Source: Streptomyces griseorubiginosus (lineage in GTDB: Bacteria > Actinomycetota > Actinomycetes > Streptomycetales > Streptomycetaceae). Taken from it: a DNA stretch of 64,000 nt. The translations under genes and the position numbers were made by a program. Numbering within the stretch: the first letter of the stretch is position 1; every line of letters starts with the position of its first letter. Shown here in pieces: positions 31,346-39,260 of this stretch. The DNA is taken from positions 454,958 to 518,957 of the forward strand of contig NZ_KQ948739.1 in NCBI RefSeq assembly GCF_001514195.1. Direction: 5' to 3'. The notes under the pieces are model-generated. The model had not been told where the DNA came from. It was given only the letters and a program-made list of their open reading frames with translations, and ran no database searches.

Positions 31346-32058
31346 GCGGGGCGTCCTTCCGGGGACGGTCGGAGGAGAGGGGGGTGCAGGGCGGTGGCGG
31401 GTCCCGCGCGGTAGAGCGCGGCCGGTTTGCCACGGCCGCCGGTGAGCCGCGCGGCACCGGGCACGGCTTCGACGAAGCCCGGTGTGGCGAGCACCTTGCG
31501 GCGGAAGTTGGGCCGGTCGAGGGTGGTGCCCCAGACCGTCTCGTACACCTGCTGGAGCTCGCCGAGGGTGAACTCGGGCGGGCAGAAGGCGGTGGCGAGG
31601 CAGGTGTACTCGAGCTTGGCGCCGACGCGTTCATGGGCGTCGGCCAGGATGCGGTCGTGGTCGAAGGCGAGCGGCCGCGCCCTGTCGTACGGCACCCAGC
31701 GGGCGTCGGCCGCGTCGCTGCCACCGTGCGGTTCGGGCGGGTCGGGCAGCAGGGCAGCGAAGGCGACGGAGACGACCCGCATCCGGGGGTCGCGGCCGGG
31801 CTCGCTGTAGGTCCGCAGCTGTTCCAGGTGCAGTCCGGAGAGGTCCGACAGACCGGTCTCCTCGGCGAGTTCACGCCGGGCCGCGGTCTCCGCGGACTCG
31901 TCCGGATGCACGAACCCGCCGGGCAGCGCCCAGTGCCCGGCGTACGGCTCCTGCCCCCGCTCCACGAGCAGTGCGTGCAGAGCGCCTTCGGTGACGGTGA
32001 GGACGGCGAGGTCGACGGTGACGGCGAAGGGTTCGTAGGCGTACTTGTCGTAGTCCAC
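31342..32058 (-). CDS. NrtR-type Nudix regulator of NAD metabolism
   Basis: 238 residues. Nudix domain at about 10-140 with a complete box (GFVHPDE..RRELAEETGL, all catalytic Glu present) and a C-terminal winged helix (LGELQQVYETVWGTTLDRPNFRRKVL) as in NrtR. NrtR represses NAD synthesis/salvage genes and releases DNA on binding ADP-ribose. Here the box is intact, so hydrolysis of ADP-ribose is also possible. GTG 32058 has AAGGGGG about 9 nt upstream. A cluster of TAGTC half-sites lies directly upstream, giving autoregulation together with the ADP-ribosylglycohydrolase. Confidence 0.88.
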   Translation of the reverse strand: MDYDKYAYEPFAVTVDLAVLTVTEGALHALLVERGQEPYAGHWALPGGFVHPDESAETAARRELAEETGLSDLSGLHLEQLRTYSEPGRDPRMRVVSVAFAALLPDPPEPHGGSDAADARWVPYDRARPLAFDHDRILADAHERVGAKLEYTCLATAFCPPEFTLGELQQVYETVWGTTLDRPNFRRKVLATPGFVEAVPGAARLTGGRGKPAALYRAGPATALHPPLLRPSPEGRPA

Positions 32059-32085
32059 GCGCGCCCACCCCCTTTATGGTCGGCA

Positions 32086-32108
32086 TGACTAATAGTCACT
32101 ACGACTAT
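32086..32108. promoter_or_regulatory. Overlapping palindromes, candidate NrtR operator
   Basis: TGACTA-A-TAGTCA (32086-32098, perfect) overlaps ATAGTC-ACTAC-GACTAT (32092-32108, perfect). Three alternating TAGTC/GACTA half-sites lie 28-50 bp upstream of the regulator start. Confidence 0.65.
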
Positions 32109-32136
32109 AAAGAGCGGGCGGGCTCTCCACAAGCCC

Positions 32137-32670
32137 TCAGGGGCGCCTGCCCAGAAAGGACAGCAGCCGGGTCCCGGCCTGCACGCGGGGCGGCACGGTG
32201 ACCGGAGCGGCGAACCGCACGCCCCGGTCCTCCTCCCCCACCACGCACTGCGCGACGGGGAGCAGTTCGGCCGCGAGGTCCTCCGGAACGGGCCGCGACA
32301 GTCCGCAGGCCCGGGCCACGTCCCACCCGTGCACGGTGATCTCGACGGCACCGACCGCGGCCATCACCCGCACGTCCAGCGGCCGTTCACCGACCAGGAC
32401 GTCCTCGGGCGGCCCGGCCGCCCAGGCGCCGAGCACGGCACACGCGCGTGTGCGGAAGCCGCAGACCCGGTCGGCGTGCGGGAGCAGCCCGATGCTCCCG
32501 CCGGTCAGCCCCTCGTACAGCGCGTCCAGGGAGTCGTCGAGATGCCCCAGCAGCTCGCCCAGGTTCCAGTCGGCGCACGGTGTGTCCGACCCCGGGCAGA
32601 CGCTTCGCGCCCCCGCCACGCTGCCCAGCGCGTAGGCGAGCGAACGCTCCAGCAGTTCCCCCGCGCTCAC
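32137..32670 (-). CDS. Mycothiol-dependent maleylpyruvate isomerase/DinB-like protein
   Basis: 177 residues. The DinB-like four-helix fold is suggested by ELLERSLAYALGSVAGA, the WNLGELLGHLDDSLDALYEGL helix with the first metal-type His, and VEITVHGWDVARACG with the second His (HGWDVA is the usual motif). These enzymes use mycothiol as cofactor or bind metal through three His. Substrate unknown. GTG 32670 has GGAGG about 7 nt upstream and fits the family start; the longer frame lacks coding bias. Family size is about 180-200 residues. Confidence 0.8.
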   Translation of the reverse strand: MSAGELLERSLAYALGSVAGARSVCPGSDTPCADWNLGELLGHLDDSLDALYEGLTGGSIGLLPHADRVCGFRTRACAVLGAWAAGPPEDVLVGERPLDVRVMAAVGAVEITVHGWDVARACGLSRPVPEDLAAELLPVAQCVVGEEDRGVRFAAPVTVPPRVQAGTRLLSFLGRRP

Positions 32671-32872
32671 GACTGCACCTCCGCCGAGCCGCCCGAACAG
32701 CCCCACAACGGCCTCAGAGGGTTTTCCCGGCCCTCCGATCGTCCTGCCGGCCGCGAAGGCCGCACACGGCCCTCCAGCCGTGCCGGACGCACCTCGTCGC
32801 AGATCTCGGCCCTCATGTCCATCCCCACTCCCTCCGTCACCCGTACAGACCGGGCGGAAGGCCAAAACGCAT

Positions 32873-32904
32873 CGGCCGGTCCCGGAGTTCACCGGAACCG
32901 GCCG
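32873..32904 (-). terminator. Hairpin terminator after rluB
   Basis: 13-bp stem with one mismatch (32873-32885 with 32892-32904), 6-nt loop, 20 bp past the rluB stop. The remaining 200 bp before the DinB-like gene shows no gene. Confidence 0.65.
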
Positions 32905-32923
32905 CACGCGCGTGAGGGCGGGC

Positions 32924-34087
32924 CTACAGGTCGACTTCCTTCATCAGCATGCCGACCTCGGTGTTGGACAGCCGCCGCAGCCAGCCCGACTTCTGGTCGC
33001 CCAGGGTGATGGGGCCGAAGGCGACCCGCACCAGCTTGTCGACCGGGAAGCCGGCCTCGGCGAGCATGCGGCGCACGATGTGCTTGCGTCCCTCGTGGAG
33101 GGTGACCTCGACGAGGTAGTTCTTGCCGGTCTGCTCCACGACCCGGAAGTGGTCCGCGCGCGCGTAGCCGTCCTCCAGCTGGATGCCGTCCTTGAGCTGC
33201 TTGCCCAGGTCGCGCGGGATCGGGCCCACGATGTGCGCGAGGTAGACCTTCTTCACGCCGTACTTGGGGTGGGTCAGCCGGTGGGCCAGCTCGCCGTGGT
33301 TGGTGAGCAGGATGACGCCCTCGGTCTCGGTGTCCAGCCGCCCGACGTGGAAGAGCCGGGTCTCACGGTTGGTGACGTAGTCGCCGAGGCACTGCCGGCC
33401 CTCGTTGTCCTCCATCGTGGAGACGACACCGGCGGGCTTGTTCAGCGAGAAGAACTGGTACGACTGCGTCGCCACGGTCAGGCCGTCGACCTTGACCTCG
33501 TCCTTCTCGGGGTCGACCCGCTTGCCCTGTTCCAGGACGATCTCGCCGTTGACCTCGACCCGCGCCTGCTCGATCAGCTCCTCGCAGGCCCGCCGCGAAC
33601 CGTAGCCCGCGCGCGCGAGGATCTTCTGGAGCCGCTCGCCCTCCTGCTCGGCGCCCGGGAAGGTCTTCGGGAGCTTCACGTCCTTCTTGCCGGCGTACCG
33701 CTCCCGGTTGCGCTCCTCGGCACGGGCGTCGTACTCACGGGAGGTCGCGGGCGCCCAACGGCCCCGCCCGGTGCCCGGGGACTGCCTCGGGCCGCCCTTG
33801 GCACCGCCGCGCGCCGAGGCGCCGCGCCCGGACTTGGGGCCCTCCGGGGAGGCGCCGGGGCCCACGTCGTAGCGCCGCTCCTCGGGGCGGGGCTTCTTCG
33901 GCCGGCCGCCCTGCTTGTCGTCGCGGTCGTTCCCGGCGCCGCGGTAGTTCCCGCGCCCCCCGGTGCTCCCGCCGCGACCGCCGCCGGCGCCGCCGCGACC
34001 ACCGCTGTTCCCACCGCGGCCGCCGCTGTTGCCACCACGGCTCCCGCCGTTGTTTCCGCTGCTGTTCCTGCCGCTGCTGCTTCGCAT
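32924..34087 (-). CDS. rluB: 23S rRNA pseudouridine synthase, RluB/RsuA family
   Basis: 387 residues. The first about 130 residues are a Gly/Arg/Ser-rich disordered region (GGRGG repeats, RNA-binding in style). Then an S4 domain (ERLQKILARAGYGSRRACEELIEQARVEVNGE) and the catalytic domain with HVGRLDTETEGVILLTNHGEL, in which the Asp of GRLDxxTEG is the nucleophile. The enzyme isomerises a uridine in helix 89 of 23S rRNA. ATG 34087 shares one base with the scpB TGA (TGATG). It is co-transcribed with parA-like/scpAB, as in other actinobacteria. Confidence 0.93.
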   Translation of the reverse strand: MRSSSGRNSSGNNGGSRGGNSGGRGGNSGGRGGAGGGRGGSTGGRGNYRGAGNDRDDKQGGRPKKPRPEERRYDVGPGASPEGPKSGRGASARGGAKGGPRQSPGTGRGRWAPATSREYDARAEERNRERYAGKKDVKLPKTFPGAEQEGERLQKILARAGYGSRRACEELIEQARVEVNGEIVLEQGKRVDPEKDEVKVDGLTVATQSYQFFSLNKPAGVVSTMEDNEGRQCLGDYVTNRETRLFHVGRLDTETEGVILLTNHGELAHRLTHPKYGVKKVYLAHIVGPIPRDLGKQLKDGIQLEDGYARADHFRVVEQTGKNYLVEVTLHEGRKHIVRRMLAEAGFPVDKLVRVAFGPITLGDQKSGWLRRLSNTEVGMLMKEVDL

Positions 34088-34740
34088 CAAAGTTCCGTCT
34101 TGTCGTCTGCGTCCCCGGTGTCCGGGGCGTCCGGATCGAACGACGGTACGCCTTCCTGGGTCTCGGCCTCGATCGCCTCCGCCTCCGGGAGGAAGGGCGC
34201 GAGCTCCGGGAGCTCGTCCAGACCGCGCAGGCCCATCCGCTCCAGGAAGTAGTTCGTCGTCACGTACAGGATCGCACCTGTTTCGGGTTCCGTGCCCGCC
34301 TCCGCCACCAGGCCCCGCTGGAGAAGGGTGCGCATCACACCGTCGCAGTTCACTCCGCGCACCGCGGAGACCCGGCTGCGGCTGACCGGCTGGCGGTACG
34401 CGACCACCGCCAGCGTCTCCAGCGCGGCCTGGGTGAGCCGGGCCTGCTGGCCGTCCAGGACGAACCGCTCCACGGCCGGGGCGTACGCGGCCCTGCTGTA
34501 GAACCGCCAGCCGTTCGCGACGTGCCGCAGCTCGAAGCCGCGACCCTGGGCGGCGTACTCGCCGGCCAGTTCCCTGAGTGCCCTGGTGACCTGCCGCCTG
34601 GGCCGCTCCAGGATCTTGGCCAGGTGCTCCTCGGTCGCGGGTTCGTCCACGACCATCAGGACGGCCTCCAGGGCCGGCTTGAGGTCCAGTTCGGCGACGG
34701 CCGACAGCCCCGCCGGCACCTCGGTGGTGTCCTCGCTCAC
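34087..34740 (-). CDS. scpB: Segregation and condensation protein B
   Basis: 217 residues. Two winged-helix domains: LKPALEAVLMVVDEPATEEHLAKILE and QARLTQAALETLAVVAYRQPVSRSRVSAVRGVNCDGVMRTLLQRGLV, with ILYVTTNYFLERMGLRGLDELPEL near the end. ScpB is the kite subunit of the SMC condensin. The GTG start at 34740 overlaps the scpA stop (GTGA). The extra C-terminal about 40 residues are acidic and disordered. Confidence 0.95.
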   Translation of the reverse strand: MSEDTTEVPAGLSAVAELDLKPALEAVLMVVDEPATEEHLAKILERPRRQVTRALRELAGEYAAQGRGFELRHVANGWRFYSRAAYAPAVERFVLDGQQARLTQAALETLAVVAYRQPVSRSRVSAVRGVNCDGVMRTLLQRGLVAEAGTEPETGAILYVTTNYFLERMGLRGLDELPELAPFLPEAEAIEAETQEGVPSFDPDAPDTGDADDKTEL

Positions 34741-35876
34741 GCCTTCTCCTCCTTGGGCGGCTCGGGCGGCCGGTCGAACTCGTCGGTCACCACGGGCTCG
34801 GCGTCCCCCTCGCCACCCGTCCACCGCACGACGAGCTCCCCGAGCGCGGTCTCCTGGTCCAGTGCCACGGCCTTCTCCCGGTACAGCTCCAACAGGGCCA
34901 GGAAGCGCGCCACGACGGTCAGGGTGCCGTCGGCATCCTCCACCAGCAGCCGGAAGCTGGCCTCACCGAGTTCCTTCAGTCGCGCGACCACGATCCCGGC
35001 CTGCTCCTGGACGCTCACCAGGGGCGCGTGGATGTGGTCGACGTACACCTGCGGCTTGGGCTTGGGCTGCATCGCCTTCACGGCGAGCTTCGCGAACCCC
35101 TCGCCGCCGATGCTGATGACGACCTCGGGCAGCAGTTCGGCGTGGTGCGGCTCGAGGCCGACGGTACGGGGGTAGCGGCGGGCCTCCTCGTCGAGCCGCC
35201 CGTTGAAGATGTCGGCGATCTGTTTGTACGCGCGGTACTGCAACAGCCGCGCGAAGAGCAGGTCCCGGGCCTCCAGGAGCGCGAGGTCGGCCTCGTCCTC
35301 GACCTCGGCGGCGGGCAGCAGCCGGGCGGCCTTGAGGTCGAGGAGCGTGGCGGCGACGACGAGGAACTCGGTCGTCTCGTCCAGGTCCCAGTCCGGTCCC
35401 ATGGCCCGGATGTACGCCATGAACTCGTCGGTGACCTTGGAGAGCGCCACTTCGGTGACGTCCAGCTTGTGCTTGGAGATCAGCTGGAGGAGGAGGTCGA
35501 AGGGCCCCTCGAAGTTGGCGAGCCGCACCTTGAAGACGCCGTCGGAGGTTTCCTCCTCCTGGGGCGCGGGGGCTTCGGGCTCAGGGGCGGCCTCCGGCGC
35601 CGCGACGGCCTCGGGCGCAGTGACCGTCTCGGTCCCGGAGAAGGCCCCGGCCTCCAGCTCGGGCTCGAGCACAACCACCGGCTCGACCCCAGGCCCTGGG
35701 TCCGGGACGGCCTCGGGCTCCGGTACGGTGCCAGACTCCGTGACCTCGATCTCCGGCTCGTCCGGGACCTGCGTCGCGCCTGCCTCCGGCGCAACCCGCG
35801 GAGCGCCCGGCCCCCGCCCCAGCGCGCGCCGCCGCCCGCCGGGACCGGCACCGGAAGAAACGTCGTTCGAGGTCAT
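34737..35876 (-). CDS. scpA: Segregation and condensation protein A (kleisin)
   Basis: 379 residues. The first about 110 residues are a Pro/Glu/Ala-rich acidic extension. The kleisin core starts VRLANFEGPFDLLLQLISKHKLDVTEVALSKVTDEFMAYI and continues DLDETTEFLVVAATLLDLKAARLLP; it ends with a winged helix (TVVARFLALLELYREKAVALDQE). ScpA bridges the SMC heads and binds ScpB. Coupled to scpB by GTGA. The N-terminal extension is longer than in Bacillus, as is common in Streptomyces. Confidence 0.95.
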   Translation of the reverse strand: MTSNDVSSGAGPGGRRRALGRGPGAPRVAPEAGATQVPDEPEIEVTESGTVPEPEAVPDPGPGVEPVVVLEPELEAGAFSGTETVTAPEAVAAPEAAPEPEAPAPQEEETSDGVFKVRLANFEGPFDLLLQLISKHKLDVTEVALSKVTDEFMAYIRAMGPDWDLDETTEFLVVAATLLDLKAARLLPAAEVEDEADLALLEARDLLFARLLQYRAYKQIADIFNGRLDEEARRYPRTVGLEPHHAELLPEVVISIGGEGFAKLAVKAMQPKPKPQVYVDHIHAPLVSVQEQAGIVVARLKELGEASFRLLVEDADGTLTVVARFLALLELYREKAVALDQETALGELVVRWTGGEGDAEPVVTDEFDRPPEPPKEEKA

Positions 35877-35894
35877 AGCCCCCGCAGGCTACCG

Positions 35895-36452
35895 CTACCG
35901 CCCACGCAACCGGCGTACGAGGATGCTCGCGTCCCCGCGGGACTCCAGATCGGCCAGCACCACGGCGACCGCCTCGCGGACGATGCGCCCCCGGTCCACC
36001 GCCAGTCCGTGCTCACCGCGGAGCACGAGGCGTGCGTGCTCCAGGTCCATCAGTTCCTCGGCGGACACGTACACGGTGATCTTCTCGTCGTGCCGCTCCC
36101 GCCCGCTCGGCCGCCGCGAGGGCGACCGGCCCCGCTTGCCCCGGGGCTGCCCGGCATCGGAGGCAGAACCTTCCTGCGCCCCTCGGCCGCGCGCGGAGCG
36201 CTCCGCGGCCCGGCTGCGGGACTCGCCCTCCTCGGAGCCGTCGGCGTCGGCCGCCACATGCTCGGCCCCGTCGCCGTCACCGCCCTGCGCGGGCACGGAG
36301 TGCGGCGCGTCCTCGGACGCGGCGACCCCGTCGGACTCCCCCGCGGGAGCCGGTACCCGGGCCTCGCCGTTGGCCCCCCGCCGGGGAGTGGACGCCTGGA
36401 GCGCCATTCCCCCTGTCGTACGGAACAGTTCGTCGGCCCCCGGCAGACTCAC
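35895..36452 (-). CDS. Small protein with C-terminal ribbon-helix-helix-like domain, ParA partner candidate
   Basis: 185 residues. The first about 120 are disordered, acidic and Ser/Gly-rich. The C-terminal about 60 (DEKITVYVSAEELMDLEHARL.. to REAVAVVLADLESRGDASILVRRLRGR) look like a ribbon-helix-helix DNA-binding fold. It lies between parA-like and scpA. GTG 36452 overlaps the parA-like stop (GTGA) and is preferred over GTG 36464. With no ParB nearby, this protein is the best candidate for the DNA- or ParA-binding partner (inference). Confidence 0.75.
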   Translation of the reverse strand: MSLPGADELFRTTGGMALQASTPRRGANGEARVPAPAGESDGVAASEDAPHSVPAQGGDGDGAEHVAADADGSEEGESRSRAAERSARGRGAQEGSASDAGQPRGKRGRSPSRRPSGRERHDEKITVYVSAEELMDLEHARLVLRGEHGLAVDRGRIVREAVAVVLADLESRGDASILVRRLRGR

Positions 36453-37621
36453 TCGGCGTGACACCGGGCGAGCACCTCCCTGGCGAGCTGACGGTAGGCG
36501 GCGGCGCCGACGGAGTTGGAGGCGTACGTGGTGATCGGCTCACCGGCGACCGTGGTCTCCGGGAAGCGGACCGTGCGCCCGATGACCGTGTGGTAGACGT
36601 GGTCGTCGAAGGCCTCGACCACGCGGGCCAGGACCTCGCGGCTGTGGACCGTGCGCGAGTCGTACATGGTCGCGAGGATCCCGTCGAGCTCCAGCTCCGG
36701 GTTGAGCCGCTCCTGGACCTTCTCGATGGTCTCCGTCAGCAGGGCGACACCACGCAGCGCGAAGAACTCGCACTCCAGAGGCACTATCACCTTGTGCGCG
36801 GCCGTCAGGGCGTTGACCGTGAGCAGGCCGAGCGAGGGCTGACAGTCGATCACGATGTAGTCGTAGTCGGCCATGAGCGGCTTGAGGGCACGCTGCAATG
36901 TCGACTCGCGGGCCACCTCGGAGACCAGCTGGACCTCCGCCGCCGACAAGTCGATATTGCTCGGCAGCAGGTCCATGTTGGGGACCGCGGTCTTGAGCAG
37001 GACCTCGTCGGCCGCCATGCCCCGCTCCATGAGCAGGTTGTAGACGGTGAGGTCGAGCTCCATCGGGTTGACACCGAGACCCACCGACAGCGCGCCCTGC
37101 GGGTCGAAGTCCACGAGCAGCACCCGCCGGCCGTACTCCGCGAGCGCGGCACCCAGGTTGATGGTCGACGTCGTCTTGCCCACGCCGCCCTTCTGGTTGC
37201 ACATCGCGATGATCTTCGCGGGGCCGTGGTCGGTCAGCGGGCCCGGGATCGGGAAGTACGGCAGCGGGCGTCCGGTCGGGCCCACGCGCTCACGGCGCTG
37301 GCGGGCCGCGTCGGGCGCGAGCGTGGCCGCGTACTCCGGATCCGGCTCGTACTCGGCGTCGGGGTCGTAGAAGTGCCCCTCGGGCAGTTCGTCGTAGTCG
37401 GCGAAGTGGTTGTGGGGCGCGCCACTTCCGTCGCCGGCCATGGCGTTCACGTGATGGCCATCCATGCTCTGGTGTGCTGTCCGCACGGTCTGCGGACGAC
37501 TCTGGTGGGCTGCGAAGGTGCGCACCGCGACGGAGCCGACAGCCTCGAACCCTGCCGGGCTCTGGGCCCCGGCAGGCATTCCTGGTTGACCACCCCCGGG
37601 AGAAAATGTCGACTCATTCAC
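36449..37621 (-). CDS. ParA-family chromosome partitioning ATPase (scpAB-linked)
   Basis: 390 residues. An N-terminal extension of about 135 residues precedes the deviant Walker A (MCNQKGGVGKTTSTINL), then VLLVDFDPQGALSVGLG, YDYIVIDCQPSLGLLTVNAL (Walker B) and VIVPLECEFFALRGVALL. Proteins of this type act as dynamic ATP-dependent positioning switches. No parB or parS is in the window, and the neighbours are an RHH-like protein and scpAB, so it is distinct from the oriC parAB pair. GTG 37621 follows a near-perfect AAGGAGGT with 10-nt spacing. A possible promoter lies at 37695-37724. Confidence 0.92.
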   Translation of the reverse strand: MNESTFSPGGGQPGMPAGAQSPAGFEAVGSVAVRTFAAHQSRPQTVRTAHQSMDGHHVNAMAGDGSGAPHNHFADYDELPEGHFYDPDAEYEPDPEYAATLAPDAARQRRERVGPTGRPLPYFPIPGPLTDHGPAKIIAMCNQKGGVGKTTSTINLGAALAEYGRRVLLVDFDPQGALSVGLGVNPMELDLTVYNLLMERGMAADEVLLKTAVPNMDLLPSNIDLSAAEVQLVSEVARESTLQRALKPLMADYDYIVIDCQPSLGLLTVNALTAAHKVIVPLECEFFALRGVALLTETIEKVQERLNPELELDGILATMYDSRTVHSREVLARVVEAFDDHVYHTVIGRTVRFPETTVAGEPITTYASNSVGAAAYRQLAREVLARCHAE

Positions 37622-37694
37622 AAGTCGTCTTACCTCCTTGGTGACCAGGAAACTTCTAGACAAGGTCAGCGTGGCACCATGCCGACGGTTGGCG

Positions 37695-37724
37695 ACTCTA
37701 TGGCGTGTCGGGTGTTCACAGCAA
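37695..37724 (-). promoter_or_regulatory. Candidate promoter of the parA-scpAB-rluB operon
   Basis: Minus strand: -35 TTGCTG (37719-37724), 18-bp spacer, -10 TAGAGT (37695-37700). A TTGACA at 37773-37778 may mark a second promoter, though its -10 is poor. Nothing else stands out in the 380-bp gap besides the ald terminator. Confidence 0.4.
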
Positions 37725-37884
37725 CACAATCCGCCGGACCCGGCAGGATGTGTCGGCAATGAAACATCCCGCTGTCAAGGGCGTACGGCAGTCGCACGGC
37801 AGGTTTCGCCGGTGTACGAATCGGTTCAACGGTTACGTTCGACGCGAGTTGACCGAGAGTCGCAAAGTGACCATACACACATCT

Positions 37885-37912
37885 GGCCGGACCTTGTGGG
37901 CAAGGTCCGGCC
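37885..37912 (-). terminator. Hairpin terminator after ald
   Basis: Perfect 12-bp stem (37885-37896 with 37901-37912), 4-nt loop, 90 nt beyond the ald stop. Confidence 0.75.
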
Positions 37913-38000
37913 GCATGTGCCTCGTTGACGCGCCTTGTTGACGTATCGCCTTTACGAAAAGGTGACTTAGCTCTCCGCCGACCGCGTGACGACCCCGGGG

Positions 38001-39116
38001 TCAGCCGAGCAGGGTCTCGAGCTCCACGTGCTCCAGTCCGTGCGCCTCCGCGACCTCGCGGTAAACGACCTTGCCGTCATGGGTGTTGAGGCCCTTGGCG
38101 AGCGCGGGGTCGCGGCGCAGCGCCTCCACCCAGCCGCGGTCGGCGAGTTCGACGATGTAGGGCAGCGTGGCGTTGGTGAGCGCGTAGGTCGAGGTGTTGG
38201 GCACCGCGCCGGGCATGTTGGCGACGCAGTAGAAGACCGAGTCGTGGACCTGGAAGGTCGGTTCGGCGTGGGTGGTCGGGCGGGAGTCCTCGAAGCAGCC
38301 GCCCTGGTCGATCGCGATGTCGACAAGGACACTTCCGGGCTTCATCCGGGACACCAGCTCGTTGGTGACCAGCTTCGGGGCCTTGGCACCCGGGATGAGC
38401 ACCGCGCCGATGACGAGGTCGGCGTCCAGGACGGCCTTCTCCAGCTCGAAGGCGTTGGACATGATCGCCCGGACCTTGGTGCCGAAGACCTTGTCGGCCT
38501 CGCGCAGCTTGTTGATGTCGCGGTCGAGCAGCGTGACGTGGAAGCCCATGCCGACGGCGATCTGCGTGGCGTTCCAGCCGGAGACACCGCCGCCGATGAC
38601 GACGGCCCGCGCGGGCTGGGTGCCGGGGACGCCGCCGGGCAGGACACCGCGGCCGCCGACCGAGCGCATCAGGTGGTAGGCGCCGACCTGCGGGGCCAGC
38701 CGGCCCGCGACCTCGGACATCGGGGCGAGCAGCGGGAGCGCGCGGGAGGGCAGCTCGACCGTCTCGTAGGCGATCGCGGTGGTGCCGGACTCGATGAGCG
38801 CGTCGGTGCACTCCTTGGAGGCGGCCAGGTGCAGGTAGGTGAAGAGCGTCTGGTCCTTGCGCAGCCGGTGGTACTCCTCGGCCACGGGCTCCTTGACCTT
38901 CAGCAGCAGGTCGGCGGTGGCCCACACCTCGTCGGCGGTGTCGAGGATCTGGGCGCCCTCGGCGACGTACTCCTCGTCCGGGATCGAGGAGCCGATGCCG
39001 GCGCCGCGCTCGATGACCACCTGGTGGCCGTGGCGCACCAGCTCGTGCACACCGGCGGGGGTGATGGCCACCCGGAACTCGTTGTTCTTGACCTCGCGGG
39101 GGATGCCGACCTTCAC
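38001..39116 (-). CDS. ald: Alanine dehydrogenase
   Basis: 371 residues, full length. VKVGIPREVKNNEFRVAITPAGVHELVRHGH at the start holds the pyruvate-binding Arg/Lys; HLAASKECTDALI has the catalytic His region. GGRGVLPGGVPG and VVIGGGVSGWNATQIAVGMGFHVTLLDRD form the NAD fold, and IDQGGCFEDSRPTTHAEP has the second catalytic Asp. It interconverts L-alanine and pyruvate plus ammonium. Start GTG 39116 matches the known family start and has AAGGA about 11 nt upstream; GTG 39125 is too close to it. A promoter candidate and about 100-nt leader precede it. Confidence 0.95.
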   Translation of the reverse strand: MKVGIPREVKNNEFRVAITPAGVHELVRHGHQVVIERGAGIGSSIPDEEYVAEGAQILDTADEVWATADLLLKVKEPVAEEYHRLRKDQTLFTYLHLAASKECTDALIESGTTAIAYETVELPSRALPLLAPMSEVAGRLAPQVGAYHLMRSVGGRGVLPGGVPGTQPARAVVIGGGVSGWNATQIAVGMGFHVTLLDRDINKLREADKVFGTKVRAIMSNAFELEKAVLDADLVIGAVLIPGAKAPKLVTNELVSRMKPGSVLVDIAIDQGGCFEDSRPTTHAEPTFQVHDSVFYCVANMPGAVPNTSTYALTNATLPYIVELADRGWVEALRRDPALAKGLNTHDGKVVYREVAEAHGLEHVELETLLG

Positions 39117-39219
39117 GTGGATCACGGTCCTTGGCTCAGAGTGTGTGGGGCAATACAACACATACCCGGGCATGCATGAGCACACCAGGAGACACCGCAG
39201 GAGAAGGTGCGGCAGAGCC

Positions 39220-39247
39220 AGTCTAATGAAGGCGTTCCCCGTGTCTA
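39220..39247 (-). promoter_or_regulatory. Candidate promoter of ald
   Basis: Minus strand -35 TAGACA (39242-39247), 16-bp spacer, -10 TAGACT (39220-39225), giving a leader of about 95 nt. It sits in the 144-bp gap after the STAND/TPR gene. Confidence 0.45.
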
Positions 39248-39260
39248 GCCTTTCATTGCA

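Noticed and set aside
36449..38000. parS sites or a parAB locus
   Set aside because: No GTTTCACGTGAAAC-like sequence was seen and no parB gene; the ParA-like protein belongs to the scpAB operon.
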